From CAZADS01 sp964483985 (GTDB taxonomy: Bacteria > Pseudomonadota > Alphaproteobacteria > Thalassobaculales > Thalassobaculaceae), in assembly GCA_964483985.1 (NCBI GenBank), contig CAZADS010000093.1:16956-80955 (forward strand): a stretch of 64,000 nt of DNA. The letters run 5' to 3'. Positions 35,321 to 43,578 of this stretch are shown here, one piece after another. Position numbers and translations under genes: made by a program. Below the pieces are notes generated by a model. The model had not been told where the DNA came from. It was given only the letters and a program-made list of their open reading frames with translations, and did no database searches. Every line of letters begins with the position of its first letter. Positions within the stretch are counted from its first letter, which is position 1.

Positions 35321-35660
35321 TTATAAAGGTCTTAGCTTACTTGTCGAGGAGCCGTTATTTGAATTAGATGGAGGTAGCTTCAACATTTGCTTTAGAAACC
35401 TAAGAATGGCGACTCTAATATTGGCTCTAAATTTTCCTACACAAACTTCGTTTAGAATAATACTTCCGACGTTGTAACAGCATCCAAACGTTAAATCTAA
35501 CTTGGATGGTATTATAACGCGAGGTGAGTTTAATACCGTAATGCCAATTCAACTCAACTCCATACAGCTTTTCTCGTGCAATTCCCATCATGTTTTCGGT
35601 TTTGTTAATATAATAGTGCTTGTCAATTAGCTTTGGTTCTCGAAATATGTCGCTTATTTA
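35321..35660 (-). pseudogene. Remnant of a DUF3833 gene (5' half deleted, one frameshift)
   Basis: Between the SDR stop and the transporter stop, the minus strand encodes a DUF3833-like C-terminal half in two frames. Frame A (about 35660 down to 35419) reads KLIDKHYYINKTENMMGIAR, then GVELNWHYGIKL and VRFNVWMLLQ. Frame B then continues SIILNEVCVGKFRANIRVAI to a TAA at 35321-35323. These match in order the DUF3833 pattern of W-I-K, D-V/I-G-A-G, G-N-A-L-N-W-Y, F-D-D-W-M and the C-terminal N-x-x-x-x-K-F-G-F-x-x-G-E-V. The N-terminal ~100 residues are missing and no ribosome site is present. It lies where DUF3833 genes occur in intact ChrR-type islands. Confidence 0.7.
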
Positions 35661-35712
35661 TTTTTTTGTATTCAAAATATCATTAATGCTTAGTCGAACC
35701 CGCACCCCTTTC

Positions 35713-37065
35713 TCAAATCATGTTTTCACATCCGTTTCGTTCTTTCCGTGAATTTAGACGGCGTCGAATTATCGAGTGTCTTTTGGACGTAAGCGGAAAG
35801 TCCCAAATTATAATTATAGAGCTAATTTTGATTATTATGGGTATCAAAGAATAGATTACAGTCAATAATAACGTGCTGAATTTCGTTGGCGCTGTCGGGT
35901 CAAAACCAACGAATTCCAATATCGGAAGCGCAATCCCAACGCTGATAGCTAAAGCGAATTTTGTTGCCATTCCCCACAACGCAAATAATAAACCCGCGCG
36001 AGTTTCGTAAAATTTTAGCGCATGGTAGTCAACGACATCGGCTTGTATAGATGGAGGAAGAGCAAGGTCGGCGCCAAGCGCTATGCCTGTTACAACGCAT
36101 ATAATTCCGAATATTACTAATTGTCCTGATGAGACAATTAGTACAAATAAAAAAGCAAGGCATGCGGCTGCCATTGCCAAACACCAGATCTTGTGCTTCC
36201 CAAATCTCTTGCTTAGGTAAAGCCATAATGGCATCGATAAAACAGCCGCAAGGAAATACACCATCACAAATATTGCTCGCTGTATTGGCGTTGCGCCGAG
36301 TTGGTGTTCTAAATATATAAAGAAAAGAGCGGCTGGAATTCCATTAGCTATTCCATTTAAAAACCACGCGGTTAATAGCCTTAAAAAAGGTTTATTTTTA
36401 CCTAATGCTTTGGCGTTAGCTTTTATTTGACTGGTAGATCGGTTGGGCCTGATTAACGAACGATCGGGCACACGCAAAAGCAAGAATGGAAAAGTCACAA
36501 TGCCCAAAATAATAGCACCCCAGGCAAGCGCGCCGATGGCCTTCGTTTCTGACCAACCCATGGTGGTGGCCCCAGCAATCAGTGAACCTGCTGCGAGGAT
36601 GCCGACTAATCCTGTTGCCTCACGCCAAGTCGTTATTTTCGTTCGTTCGTGATAATCGGTAGCCAGTTCGGCTCCCCACGCTAGATAGGGAACAGTAACC
36701 ATTGTCCAACCAACATATAAAATAATCGACCACGTTAAAAGATACCAACTATCAATAGATACCGGTGGTTGTAATAATTTGAATAATCCAATTCCCGCAA
36801 TAAAAGCACCAACGCAAATCCAGGGTTTCCGAAAATTGCCGTGCAATGGGAAACGGTCGCTGATTTCACCTATTATAGGATCAGTAATAGTGTCAAAAAG
36901 TCTAGCGATAAGTAGGATTGCTCCCGTTGTTGCCAGCCCTAAACCTAAATGCACTCCATAAAAAGCGGGAAGATAAATATAGATAGGAATAGTTGGCAAT
37001 GAAACGGCAAAGGCTGGAACAGCGTATGACGCTAATAACGACCATCTGGGGGCCTTTTTATTCAT
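35713..37065 (-). CDS. GPH-type MFS transporter (MelB-like)
   Basis: 450 residues with about 12 hydrophobic segments. LLIARLFDTITDPIIGEISD (about 48-67) is the GPH family signature (Asp pair in the first helices), followed by RKPWICVGAF (about 79-88). MelB-like proteins are cation-coupled sugar symporters, but this subgroup is found with lipid-modification genes, and its cargo there is unknown. The start overlaps the stop of the CFA-like gene by 4 nt, so it belongs to the flavoprotein-DUF1365-CFA operon. The DUF3833 remnant follows about 50 nt downstream. Confidence 0.88.
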   Translation of the reverse strand: MNKKAPRWSLLASYAVPAFAVSLPTIPIYIYLPAFYGVHLGLGLATTGAILLIARLFDTITDPIIGEISDRFPLHGNFRKPWICVGAFIAGIGLFKLLQPPVSIDSWYLLTWSIILYVGWTMVTVPYLAWGAELATDYHERTKITTWREATGLVGILAAGSLIAGATTMGWSETKAIGALAWGAIILGIVTFPFLLLRVPDRSLIRPNRSTSQIKANAKALGKNKPFLRLLTAWFLNGIANGIPAALFFIYLEHQLGATPIQRAIFVMVYFLAAVLSMPLWLYLSKRFGKHKIWCLAMAAACLAFLFVLIVSSGQLVIFGIICVVTGIALGADLALPPSIQADVVDYHALKFYETRAGLLFALWGMATKFALAISVGIALPILEFVGFDPTAPTKFSTLLLTVIYSLIPIIIKISSIIIIWDFPLTSKRHSIIRRRLNSRKERNGCENMI

Positions 37066-38300
37066 CGATGTTCAATAAGGAATTGTCCAACATCAATCCG
37101 TTCACTTTCAAACCCTGCTTCGCAGTAACTAAGATAGTAGCGCCACATGCGATTGAACCTATCGTCAAAACCAAGTTTACGAATGGAATCCCAATTTGAC
37201 TGGAAAGCTTGGTGCCATTGCTTCAATGTTTCGGAGTAAGAGGAACCAAAATACAAAGAATCTGAAATCGTTAATCCTGCCTTTTCGACTGCTAATCGCA
37301 AAGAGTTAGAGCTGGGTAGAATTCCACCCGGAAAAATATAGCATTGGATAAAGTCAGGTTGGCGACGGTAATGATCGAAAAATTCATCGCTAATAACGAT
37401 GGACTGAAAACCTATTCGCCCTCCAGGTTTCAAGCTACGTTTCATTACATTGAAATAGTGGTCCCAGTTTTCTTCACCAACCGCTTCAAACATCTCTATT
37501 GAAACAACTTTATCAAATTTACCAAGTGTATCCCTATAGTCCTGGAGTCTTATTTCAACGTTGTCCGAAATGCCTAAATCTTGGAATCGTTTTTTAGCGA
37601 ATAAAGCTTGCTCTTGCGATAGGGTTAACCCTATGACACTGCATTTAAATTCGGTAACCGCAATTTCCGCGAACGCGCCCCAACCGCATCCTATTTCTAA
37701 AACGCTGTCCCCTGGCTGTAAATCAAGTGTTCGAGCGATATTTAAATACTTTCTTTTTTGCGCGGTTTCGAGGGATTCTTTCTCTGCATTGAAAATTGCG
37801 GATGAATAGGACATGGATTCGTCGAGCCAAAATTTGTAGAATTCATTTCCCAAGTCATAGTGTTCTGAAATGTTCCGACGGCTTCCTCGGCGACTGTTTG
37901 CCCGCAGTATGTGTTTGGTGCGGTTTGCTAATTTCATCAGCCATGATGGGACAGCAGCTGAGCCAAAAGCTTTCTCATTTAAAGCGCAAAGAAGGATGAG
38001 AGCAGATAGATCGGGTGTGTCCCAAAGCCCTGCCATAAAGGATTCCGCAAAGCCAATATCGCCGGAGAATATTAGACGCCATATTAGCTTCATATCAGTA
38101 ATATAGATCTCTGCTTCTGGGCCATAAGTAGGTCCTGAAAAGACTTTCTGAGAACCAGATGGAAATGTGATAATCAGCGTTCCAATTTTGATACGTGAGA
38201 GCCATTTAGATAACAATCGCTCACTCGGAGAGGTCAATAATGGCAGGCTTGGCTCTTCATCAGCCTTCGCGTTGTGCCGTATGGAACTTTCTGACGTCAT
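37062..38300 (-). CDS. Cyclopropane-fatty-acid-synthase-like methyltransferase
   Basis: 412 residues, SAM-dependent methyltransferase acting on unsaturated phospholipid acyl chains. SAM motif VLEIGCGWGAFAEIAVTE (about 200-217), SIEMFEAVGEENWDHYF (about 269-285) and DFIQCYIFPGGILPSSN (about 319-335). The segment that carries the bicarbonate-ligand Cys in E. coli Cfa reads MSYSSAIF (about 163-170), and the usual His of LHTIG appears as Gln (GFQSIVISD, about 299-307). It may therefore belong to the CFA-like branch that makes methylated, non-cyclopropane fatty acids (inference). Third gene of the ChrR-island operon, overlapping the transporter start by 4 nt. Confidence 0.9.
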   Translation of the reverse strand: MTSESSIRHNAKADEEPSLPLLTSPSERLLSKWLSRIKIGTLIITFPSGSQKVFSGPTYGPEAEIYITDMKLIWRLIFSGDIGFAESFMAGLWDTPDLSALILLCALNEKAFGSAAVPSWLMKLANRTKHILRANSRRGSRRNISEHYDLGNEFYKFWLDESMSYSSAIFNAEKESLETAQKRKYLNIARTLDLQPGDSVLEIGCGWGAFAEIAVTEFKCSVIGLTLSQEQALFAKKRFQDLGISDNVEIRLQDYRDTLGKFDKVVSIEMFEAVGEENWDHYFNVMKRSLKPGGRIGFQSIVISDEFFDHYRRQPDFIQCYIFPGGILPSSNSLRLAVEKAGLTISDSLYFGSSYSETLKQWHQAFQSNWDSIRKLGFDDRFNRMWRYYLSYCEAGFESERIDVGQFLIEHR

Positions 38301-38306
38301 TGACCT

Positions 38307-39101
38307 TTAATTTTCCTTACTCGTGGTGGGCAGCGTGCTGCTACCGATTGGCGATACAGCAGGCTTGTGAGAAATCACTGGTAAGCCTTTAAGCCACAAT
38401 CGTAAAGCCTCCCAATGGATACCCCCAATAATCTTAACAGTCATAAGGGGATATCGAAAAAGGCATCGCAAAAGAGCATATCGGGAGAGTGGGTAGTGTT
38501 CTCCAATAAATGATGCCGAAAGAAGAAGTCCATCTTGATCTTTCTGTCTGATAATTAGGCTAATGCTTTTTTTTGGAGGAGAGAGTTGGAATTCATAAAT
38601 GGTTTCCATTCCCATAAATGGAGAGACATAAAGTGCTTTCGGACAGCTTTGTTTAACCACTAGCGGAGAAACGTCGTCCACAGGTAGAACATATGTATGC
38701 CTTTCGTTATATGTATTACATACTTCGTAAAGGATTGCTATTAGGCGCCCATCGGCTTGGGAACAAAAGTAAACGCTAAGCGGATTAAAAACATAGCCTA
38801 AAATTCGCGGATAACATAGTAATCGAATATCAATGTTTGACGTTTCTATTCCTGCTTGATCTAAGTGACCTTCCACCCAGGGTCTTAGAGGTGTGCCCTT
38901 TGTGGTCCCATGATCTTTGTCATAGAAAGAAAATAAGCCCCAGCGGTTATAGGAAAAGAGAGGGAGCTGGGTGTCTAGATCAGATAGCTCATCGATATTT
39001 AGTAACATAGAAAACACTTTATAGCGTAACTTGTGCCTTTTGGGGCGGATACGTTCGTGGATCACCAACCCTCGGTATATTGCTGAACTAAGGGTTTTCA
39101 T
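38307..39101 (-). CDS. DUF1365 family protein
   Basis: 264 residues. SAIYRGLVIHERIRPKRHKL (about 6-25), YPRILGYVFNPLSVYFC (about 97-113) and YEVCNTYNERHTYVLP (about 125-140) are typical DUF1365 motifs, and FQLSPPKKSISLIIRQ follows. The biochemical role is unknown; DUF1365 genes occur almost always with CFA-like methyltransferases and an amine-oxidase-like flavoprotein, as here. Its start overlaps the flavoprotein stop by 4 nt (atga), and its stop is 6 nt before the methyltransferase start. A part in lipid modification is inferred from this constant context. Confidence 0.93.
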   Translation of the reverse strand: MKTLSSAIYRGLVIHERIRPKRHKLRYKVFSMLLNIDELSDLDTQLPLFSYNRWGLFSFYDKDHGTTKGTPLRPWVEGHLDQAGIETSNIDIRLLCYPRILGYVFNPLSVYFCSQADGRLIAILYEVCNTYNERHTYVLPVDDVSPLVVKQSCPKALYVSPFMGMETIYEFQLSPPKKSISLIIRQKDQDGLLLSASFIGEHYPLSRYALLRCLFRYPLMTVKIIGGIHWEALRLWLKGLPVISHKPAVSPIGSSTLPTTSKEN

Positions 39102-40423
39102 GATGTGCCACCCGGAGAGTTTGATATGGCAATCCGAGATTCTTGTTTTGGAACTTTCCAGGGTCGGCGAACTTCGCCTAATGTTTCTGCAACGGCTAGA
39201 CCCGACTGCAACGCATCCTCATGAAACCCGTATCCAAAGTAACTACCGCAAAACCATGTTCTGCGCCTGCCTTGCAAAGACCATAATTGTTTTTGAGATA
39301 GGAGAGCTTGGGAGTCGAAATATGGATGAGTATATTCAATTTCTTGAATGAATAAACGTTTGTCGGGATCGGAAATTGGATTTAAAGTGACGAAGAAGTC
39401 ACCATTGACTGTGAGGTTTTGAAGTCTATTCATCCAATAAGTTACACAAAGTGTCGATTTGCGCCCCGTGACGTCGCCAATGAAGTTCCAGCTAGACCAA
39501 ACATGACGGCGCTTAGGCATCAATGATGAATCGCTGTGTAAGATAGCCCTATTAGTTGTGTACTTCCATGGTTGCAAAAGAGCTTTTTCCTCTAAATCTG
39601 GATCTTTCAATAGTTTAAACGCTTGATCTGCATGAGTCGCTAGGATGACATGATCGTATTTGTCTACATTTCCGGTATCAGAAGTTACTATAATACCGTT
39701 CGCAATCCGTTCAATAGCGCGCGCACCTTCGGTTCGTATCCGATGTTGAAAAGTTTTAATAAGTTTTTTGACGTATTGATGACTGCCTCCTTCCACCGTT
39801 CGCCACATAGGTCTACCTATCAAATTAAATAGACCGTGACTTTGGAAAAAGCGAATAAAAGCCTGGGCAGGATAGTTTTTAATATCATGTGCTGTGGTCG
39901 ACCAAATTGCTGCTCCCATGGGTAGTAGATGATTTTCTATAAACTCCGAGCTATAACCTTCTTCAATTAGATATGCGTCCAATGTCACCTCATTAGCTAA
40001 TGGGTTTTCCAAAAGTCGAGGTGCTTCTTTATAAAAACGTTTGATGTCACGGATCATGCGCCAAAATTTTGGGCGACCTACGTTTAATCTTTGACCAAGG
40101 AGGCCATTTAAATTTGCGCCAGAATATTCAAATCTACCTCCACCGATAGAGGCAGAAAAGGACATATTACTCTCTTTTGTTGCAACACCTAGAACTTCGA
40201 ACAGACGTGTTAAATTTGGATAATTGGCTTCGTTATAAACTATGAACCCAGTATCAATCGCAGTAGAAATTTTCCCATTTGGTACGATGATGGTATTGCA
40301 GTGGCCTCCGATATGAGTATCTTTTTCGTAGACTGTGACTTCATGGTTTTGGTTTAAAAGCCAAGCGGCGGATAATCCGGCTATTCCAGTTCCAATAACC
40401 GCTATACTTAAGCGTTGATCCAT
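39098..40423 (-). CDS. FAD-dependent amine-oxidase-like flavoprotein (ChrR island)
   Basis: 441 residues from the ATG at 40421-40423, chosen because the dinucleotide fold follows directly; an upstream in-frame ATG adds 12 residues. AVIGTGIAGLSAAWLLNQ (about 6-23), YEKDTHIGGHCNTI (about 31-44), DTGFIVYNEANYPNLTRL (about 56-73) and a C-terminal FCGSYFGYGFHEDALQSGLA (about 401-420) are hallmarks of the NAD/FAD-binding amine-oxidase family linked to DUF1365 and CFA genes. It leads the minus-strand operon and is divergent from the ECF sigma gene. A desaturase or oxidase step on acyl chains is plausible. Confidence 0.92.
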   Translation of the reverse strand: MDQRLSIAVIGTGIAGLSAAWLLNQNHEVTVYEKDTHIGGHCNTIIVPNGKISTAIDTGFIVYNEANYPNLTRLFEVLGVATKESNMSFSASIGGGRFEYSGANLNGLLGQRLNVGRPKFWRMIRDIKRFYKEAPRLLENPLANEVTLDAYLIEEGYSSEFIENHLLPMGAAIWSTTAHDIKNYPAQAFIRFFQSHGLFNLIGRPMWRTVEGGSHQYVKKLIKTFQHRIRTEGARAIERIANGIIVTSDTGNVDKYDHVILATHADQAFKLLKDPDLEEKALLQPWKYTTNRAILHSDSSLMPKRRHVWSSWNFIGDVTGRKSTLCVTYWMNRLQNLTVNGDFFVTLNPISDPDKRLFIQEIEYTHPYFDSQALLSQKQLWSLQGRRRTWFCGSYFGYGFHEDALQSGLAVAETLGEVRRPWKVPKQESRIAISNSPGGTS

Positions 40424-40541
40424 AGGCGTTTCTTTAATTGTTATCAAAAATTTATACATTTCTATAAAAAGAGAAAGTTAAAAAGAATACTAACTTTGCA
40501 ATTAATTAAGTCACTAATTTTCAATTTAATTGTTTTTAGTG

Positions 40542-40571
40542 TGATCTATTAAAAAATGAGCATCGTATAGT
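40542..40571 (+). promoter_or_regulatory. Candidate ECF (RpoE-ChrR type) autoregulatory promoter
   Basis: TGATCT at 40542-40547, an 18-nt spacer, then TATAGT at 40566-40571, just upstream of the sigma gene. TGATC is the known -35 core of RpoE-ChrR (ECF11-like) promoters, and RpoE genes of this type are autoregulated. If used, transcription would start near 40578, so the first ATG at 40577 would not be translated. No equivalent TGATC was found reading toward the divergent flavoprotein gene. Confidence 0.45.
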
Positions 40572-40576
40572 ATGTT

Positions 40577-41284
40577 ATGATACTTAATTCAGAATCCATA
40601 GATGTAGGTACTCCGGTTGTATCTTCCAACATTAAAAAGTCGGCAATGACAACAATCGATCAACGTGCTCCGGTTCTAGATTCATTATTAAGCTCAGAAA
40701 GGATCGCCGCGGAAAATCATAAACCAATTTTAAAGCAACCGCTCGATATTATGGATGAATGCATAATTAATATTGCGGAAAACCAAGACAAGGAAGCATT
40801 TAAAAAGGTATTCGAATATTTTGCACCAAAACTCAAAGGTTTTGTTCAAAGAGGTGGGATTAAGGCGGAATTAGCAGACGAGATTGTTCAAGAAACTTTG
40901 GTTAATATTTGGCGGAAAGCGAAGCTCTTCGATCCATCAAAATCTAAGGCGTCGACATGGATATTTTCTATAGCTAGAAATGTGAGGATTGATCTTTTAA
41001 GAAAAGAAAATCGTCCAGAGTTGGATATAAATGACCCCGCCTTAGTCCCAGACACTCCATTAGATCCAGGCCAAATGGTTGATAGTGAGCGATGGAGTCA
41101 GCGTATTGCAAAATTAATGGAACAACTTCCAAATGATCAGAAAACAGTTCTTCAGTTAGCTTTTTATGAAGAAAAAACCCACGGAGTTATATCGAAAGAG
41201 TTAGCGATCCCATTAGGAACCGTGAAATCTCGAATACGATTAGCTTTTAAACGCCTAAGGGCAGAGTTAGGAGATATCGTATGA
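40577..41284 (+). CDS. rpoE: ECF sigma factor, RpoE/ChrR (ECF11) type
   Basis: 235 residues in the longest form. Sigma region 2: DEIVQETLVNIWRKAKLFDP (about 98-117), then WIFSIARNVRIDLLRKE (about 124-140). Region 4: LPNDQKTVLQLAFYEEKTHG (about 183-202) and LAIPLGTVKSRIRLAFKRLR (about 209-228). Conserved sequence begins only near residue 59 (MDECIINIAENQD). The true start may therefore be the ATG at 40646 or 40751, and the promoter candidate at 40542-40571 argues against the first ATG. Its stop overlaps the chrR start by 4 nt. In Rhodobacter sphaeroides this pair governs the singlet-oxygen response. Confidence 0.92.
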   Translation: MILNSESIDVGTPVVSSNIKKSAMTTIDQRAPVLDSLLSSERIAAENHKPILKQPLDIMDECIINIAENQDKEAFKKVFEYFAPKLKGFVQRGGIKAELADEIVQETLVNIWRKAKLFDPSKSKASTWIFSIARNVRIDLLRKENRPELDINDPALVPDTPLDPGQMVDSERWSQRIAKLMEQLPNDQKTVLQLAFYEEKTHGVISKELAIPLGTVKSRIRLAFKRLRAELGDIV

Positions 41285-41628
41285 AAATCGATCATCATCC
41301 GAGTGATGAATTACTGATGGATTATTCCTCGGGCGCTTTATTAGAATGTTGGAGCATAGTAATTGCTACACACTTGGCTCTTTGTCCAAGTTGTAGAAGC
41401 AGTGTTGATAAGCTAGAGGCGATTGCAGGAAAATTTTTAGAGGATGTTGACGATGTGGCTGTTGAAGCGGATTTCTTTGAAAAAGTGATGGGCCGTTTGA
41501 ACGAAAGTACGGATATTGAGATTATTGATAAATCATCACAACCTAATGAGATTTCTCCAAATTACTGTCCAGAACCGCTCCGAGGATATATTGGCGATAC
41601 ATATGAGGATATAGCGTGGAAAAACTAA
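41281..41628 (+). CDS. chrR: ChrR anti-sigma domain (N-terminal half of split ChrR)
   Basis: 115 residues holding the zinc-binding anti-sigma domain. The ligands His6, His31, Cys35 and Cys38 (HLALCPSC) occupy exactly the numbers used by R. sphaeroides ChrR. The frame ends at a TAA (41626-41628) directly after IAWKN. The next codons in the same frame read GFGVKQFLIEVP, the normal ChrR continuation into its cupin domain. An in-frame nonsense codon, not a frameshift, therefore splits the gene, probably from a Leu codon (TTA to TAA). The product would bind RpoE but lack the domain needed to respond to singlet oxygen. Confidence 0.88.
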   Translation: MKIDHHPSDELLMDYSSGALLECWSIVIATHLALCPSCRSSVDKLEAIAGKFLEDVDDVAVEADFFEKVMGRLNESTDIEIIDKSSQPNEISPNYCPEPLRGYIGDTYEDIAWKN

Positions 41629-41637
41629 GGTTTCGGA

Positions 41638-41943
41638 GTGAAGCAATTTTTAATTGAGGTTCCTCACACTAAAACTTCTGTCCGTTTGCTCAAAATACCA
41701 GCCGGTAGTCTCGTCCCCCACCATTCCCATTCGGGGCAAGAAATGACTTTAGTTCTTGATGGGGGTTTTAGTGATGTTACCGGTCAGTACAAACGAGGAG
41801 ATCTTCAAGAAGCTGACGATACGCTAGAGCATCAGCCGTGTGCAATGCAGGGGCGGGATTGTATCTGTCTTGTAGTTACGGAGGCTCCCCTAAAATTCTC
41901 CAACCTTGCCGTTAGGCTGATGCGGCCGTTTTTGGGAATTTGA
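41638..41943 (+). CDS. ChrR cupin-like domain (C-terminal half of split ChrR)
   Basis: 101 residues in the same frame as the anti-sigma half, four codons after its stop. A GTG could serve as an independent start, with taagg 8 nt upstream. The cupin motifs are intact: PHHSHSGQEMTLVLDG (about 24-39), with the two His and Glu that bind zinc in ChrR, and TLEHQPCAMQGRDCICLVV (about 62-80), with the remaining His and the Cys pair. Either this half is made by reinitiation as a separate sensor subunit, or it is a pseudogene fragment. In R. sphaeroides ChrR this domain is required for release of RpoE under singlet oxygen. Confidence 0.8.
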   Translation: MKQFLIEVPHTKTSVRLLKIPAGSLVPHHSHSGQEMTLVLDGGFSDVTGQYKRGDLQEADDTLEHQPCAMQGRDCICLVVTEAPLKFSNLAVRLMRPFLGI

Positions 41944-42037
41944 CACCTTTGAATATCTATCCCAGCTTAAAAATGCTATTCAATTATGGCGATGATACAA
42001 TAGTCACTATTATAAATTGACGGTATTAAAATATCCG

Positions 42038-43336
42038 ATGAACCAAGGTTTTTTTACAGCTGATTTTCAGGAAAAACCGTATTGGCAAGATTTATGTCAG
42101 CCAATCATACTGCCCACTGCAGATTGGGAAAATGAGGCCGATGTTGCCATTATTGGGGCGGGATATGCAGGTCTCTGCGCGGCACTTCAAATTGCCAGAG
42201 GTGGCCGGTCTGTGGTTGTATTCGATGCTGGCGATCCCGGGCGAGGATGTAGCACAAGAAATGGAGGTCAAATTAGCACCAGCATCAAGCCGTCATACAA
42301 AAAACTTACTCAAAGATTTGGAAAGAAAACCGCAGGCGAGATTATAAGTGAGGGCCATCGTTCCTTAGCGTGGATAAAAGAATTTATTATTCAGGAGCAA
42401 ATTGAGTGTGGTTTTCGTGTTCCTGGTAGATTCCATGCTGCGCATACCCAATCTGAATTTAAAAAACTTGTAAATGAATTGGCGGAACAGCCCGAAGAGC
42501 TGGAAATCCCTTACCATATTATTCCTCGTTCGGAACAACACTGTGAATTAGGAACTGATAGGTATTTTGGAGGTGCTGTATTAGAGGCCCATGCTTCTCT
42601 TGATCCTTTTAAATACCATAGAGGGTTACTCGGATTGGTTTTGGAGGCGGGAATAACAGTTGTATCAAATTGTTCTGTAAACAAACTGGAAAGGAATGGT
42701 AATTTATTCCAATTAAATACGGATCACGGTCTTCTGGCATCGCGTAACTTAGTTGTTGCCACGAATGGATATACCGGCCAGCTCACTCCTTGGCTAAGGC
42801 GTAGGATTATTCCCATTGGAAGCTATGTGATAGCTACTGAGCCTTTGGAACCCCATGTCCTTGAGAAGCTTATGCCATCACAACGAGTGATAAGCGATAC
42901 CAGGAAGGTAGTCTATTATTATAGACCGTCTCCTGATAGAACTAGAATCCTCTTTGGGGGTAGAGTAACGACTGGTGAAACTGATTTGCGGCAGAGTGGT
43001 GTACTTTTGAGAAAAAGCCTCATCGATATCTTTCCAGAACTTCAGGATATTAGCATTAGCCATTCTTGGATGGGTTTTGTTGCGTACACTTTTGATCAAC
43101 TTCCTCATATTGGTCAACATGATGGGGCCCATTTTGCTATGGGGTTTTGTGGATCAGGTGTTGCTATGGCGAGCTATCTTGGTACCCGCGTTGGGCAACA
43201 GCTTCTTGGATTACCAGAAGGAAGGACTGCGTTCGATAATATAGAATTCAAAACGCGACCATTTTACGCAGGAAGTCCATGGTTTTTGCCGCCTATAGTT
43301 GGTTATTATCGTTGGCGGGATAGAATAGGGCTTTAG
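42038..43336 (+). CDS. FAD-dependent oxidoreductase (PuuB/DadA-like)
   Basis: 432 residues from the ATG at 42038; a TTG 21 nt earlier is less likely. The N-terminus (FFTADFQEKPYWQD) and ADVAIIGAGYAGLCAALQIA (about 33-52) followed by CSTRNGGQISTSIKPS (about 74-89) match gamma-glutamylputrescine oxidoreductase and related amine oxidases. GFCGSGVAMASYLG (about 375-388) is the C-terminal FAD motif. It would oxidise an amine or amino acid, passing electrons to O2 or the respiratory chain. Monocistronic after chrR, and no puuA/puuC/puuD partners are visible. Confidence 0.88.
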   Translation: MNQGFFTADFQEKPYWQDLCQPIILPTADWENEADVAIIGAGYAGLCAALQIARGGRSVVVFDAGDPGRGCSTRNGGQISTSIKPSYKKLTQRFGKKTAGEIISEGHRSLAWIKEFIIQEQIECGFRVPGRFHAAHTQSEFKKLVNELAEQPEELEIPYHIIPRSEQHCELGTDRYFGGAVLEAHASLDPFKYHRGLLGLVLEAGITVVSNCSVNKLERNGNLFQLNTDHGLLASRNLVVATNGYTGQLTPWLRRRIIPIGSYVIATEPLEPHVLEKLMPSQRVISDTRKVVYYYRPSPDRTRILFGGRVTTGETDLRQSGVLLRKSLIDIFPELQDISISHSWMGFVAYTFDQLPHIGQHDGAHFAMGFCGSGVAMASYLGTRVGQQLLGLPEGRTAFDNIEFKTRPFYAGSPWFLPPIVGYYRWRDRIGL

Positions 43337-43578
43337 GGAAGTCCGTTGCCTTGGCTGATCACAAGGCGATTTTTCATTCGCGATCCAGCAATCATACTCT
43401 TCAAAATAAAATGTTATTCCGCTGGAATTGAAACTCTATAACAAAACTATGTGTTTGATGAAATAAATTGAAACGTCCAAAAACTAATAATGATGTTGTA
43501 GTATACAAGACGGACACGCTTTATCGGAAAAGGCGTTGGACATCAACTATGTAAGATTGCAGTATCAGGATGGAAATA

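Noticed and set aside
34494..35660. A continuation of the SDR gene into a short frame (MKEQRFW...) overlapping its stop
   Set aside because: Only about 26 codons with no family resemblance; the convincing signal in this gap is the minus-strand DUF3833 remnant.
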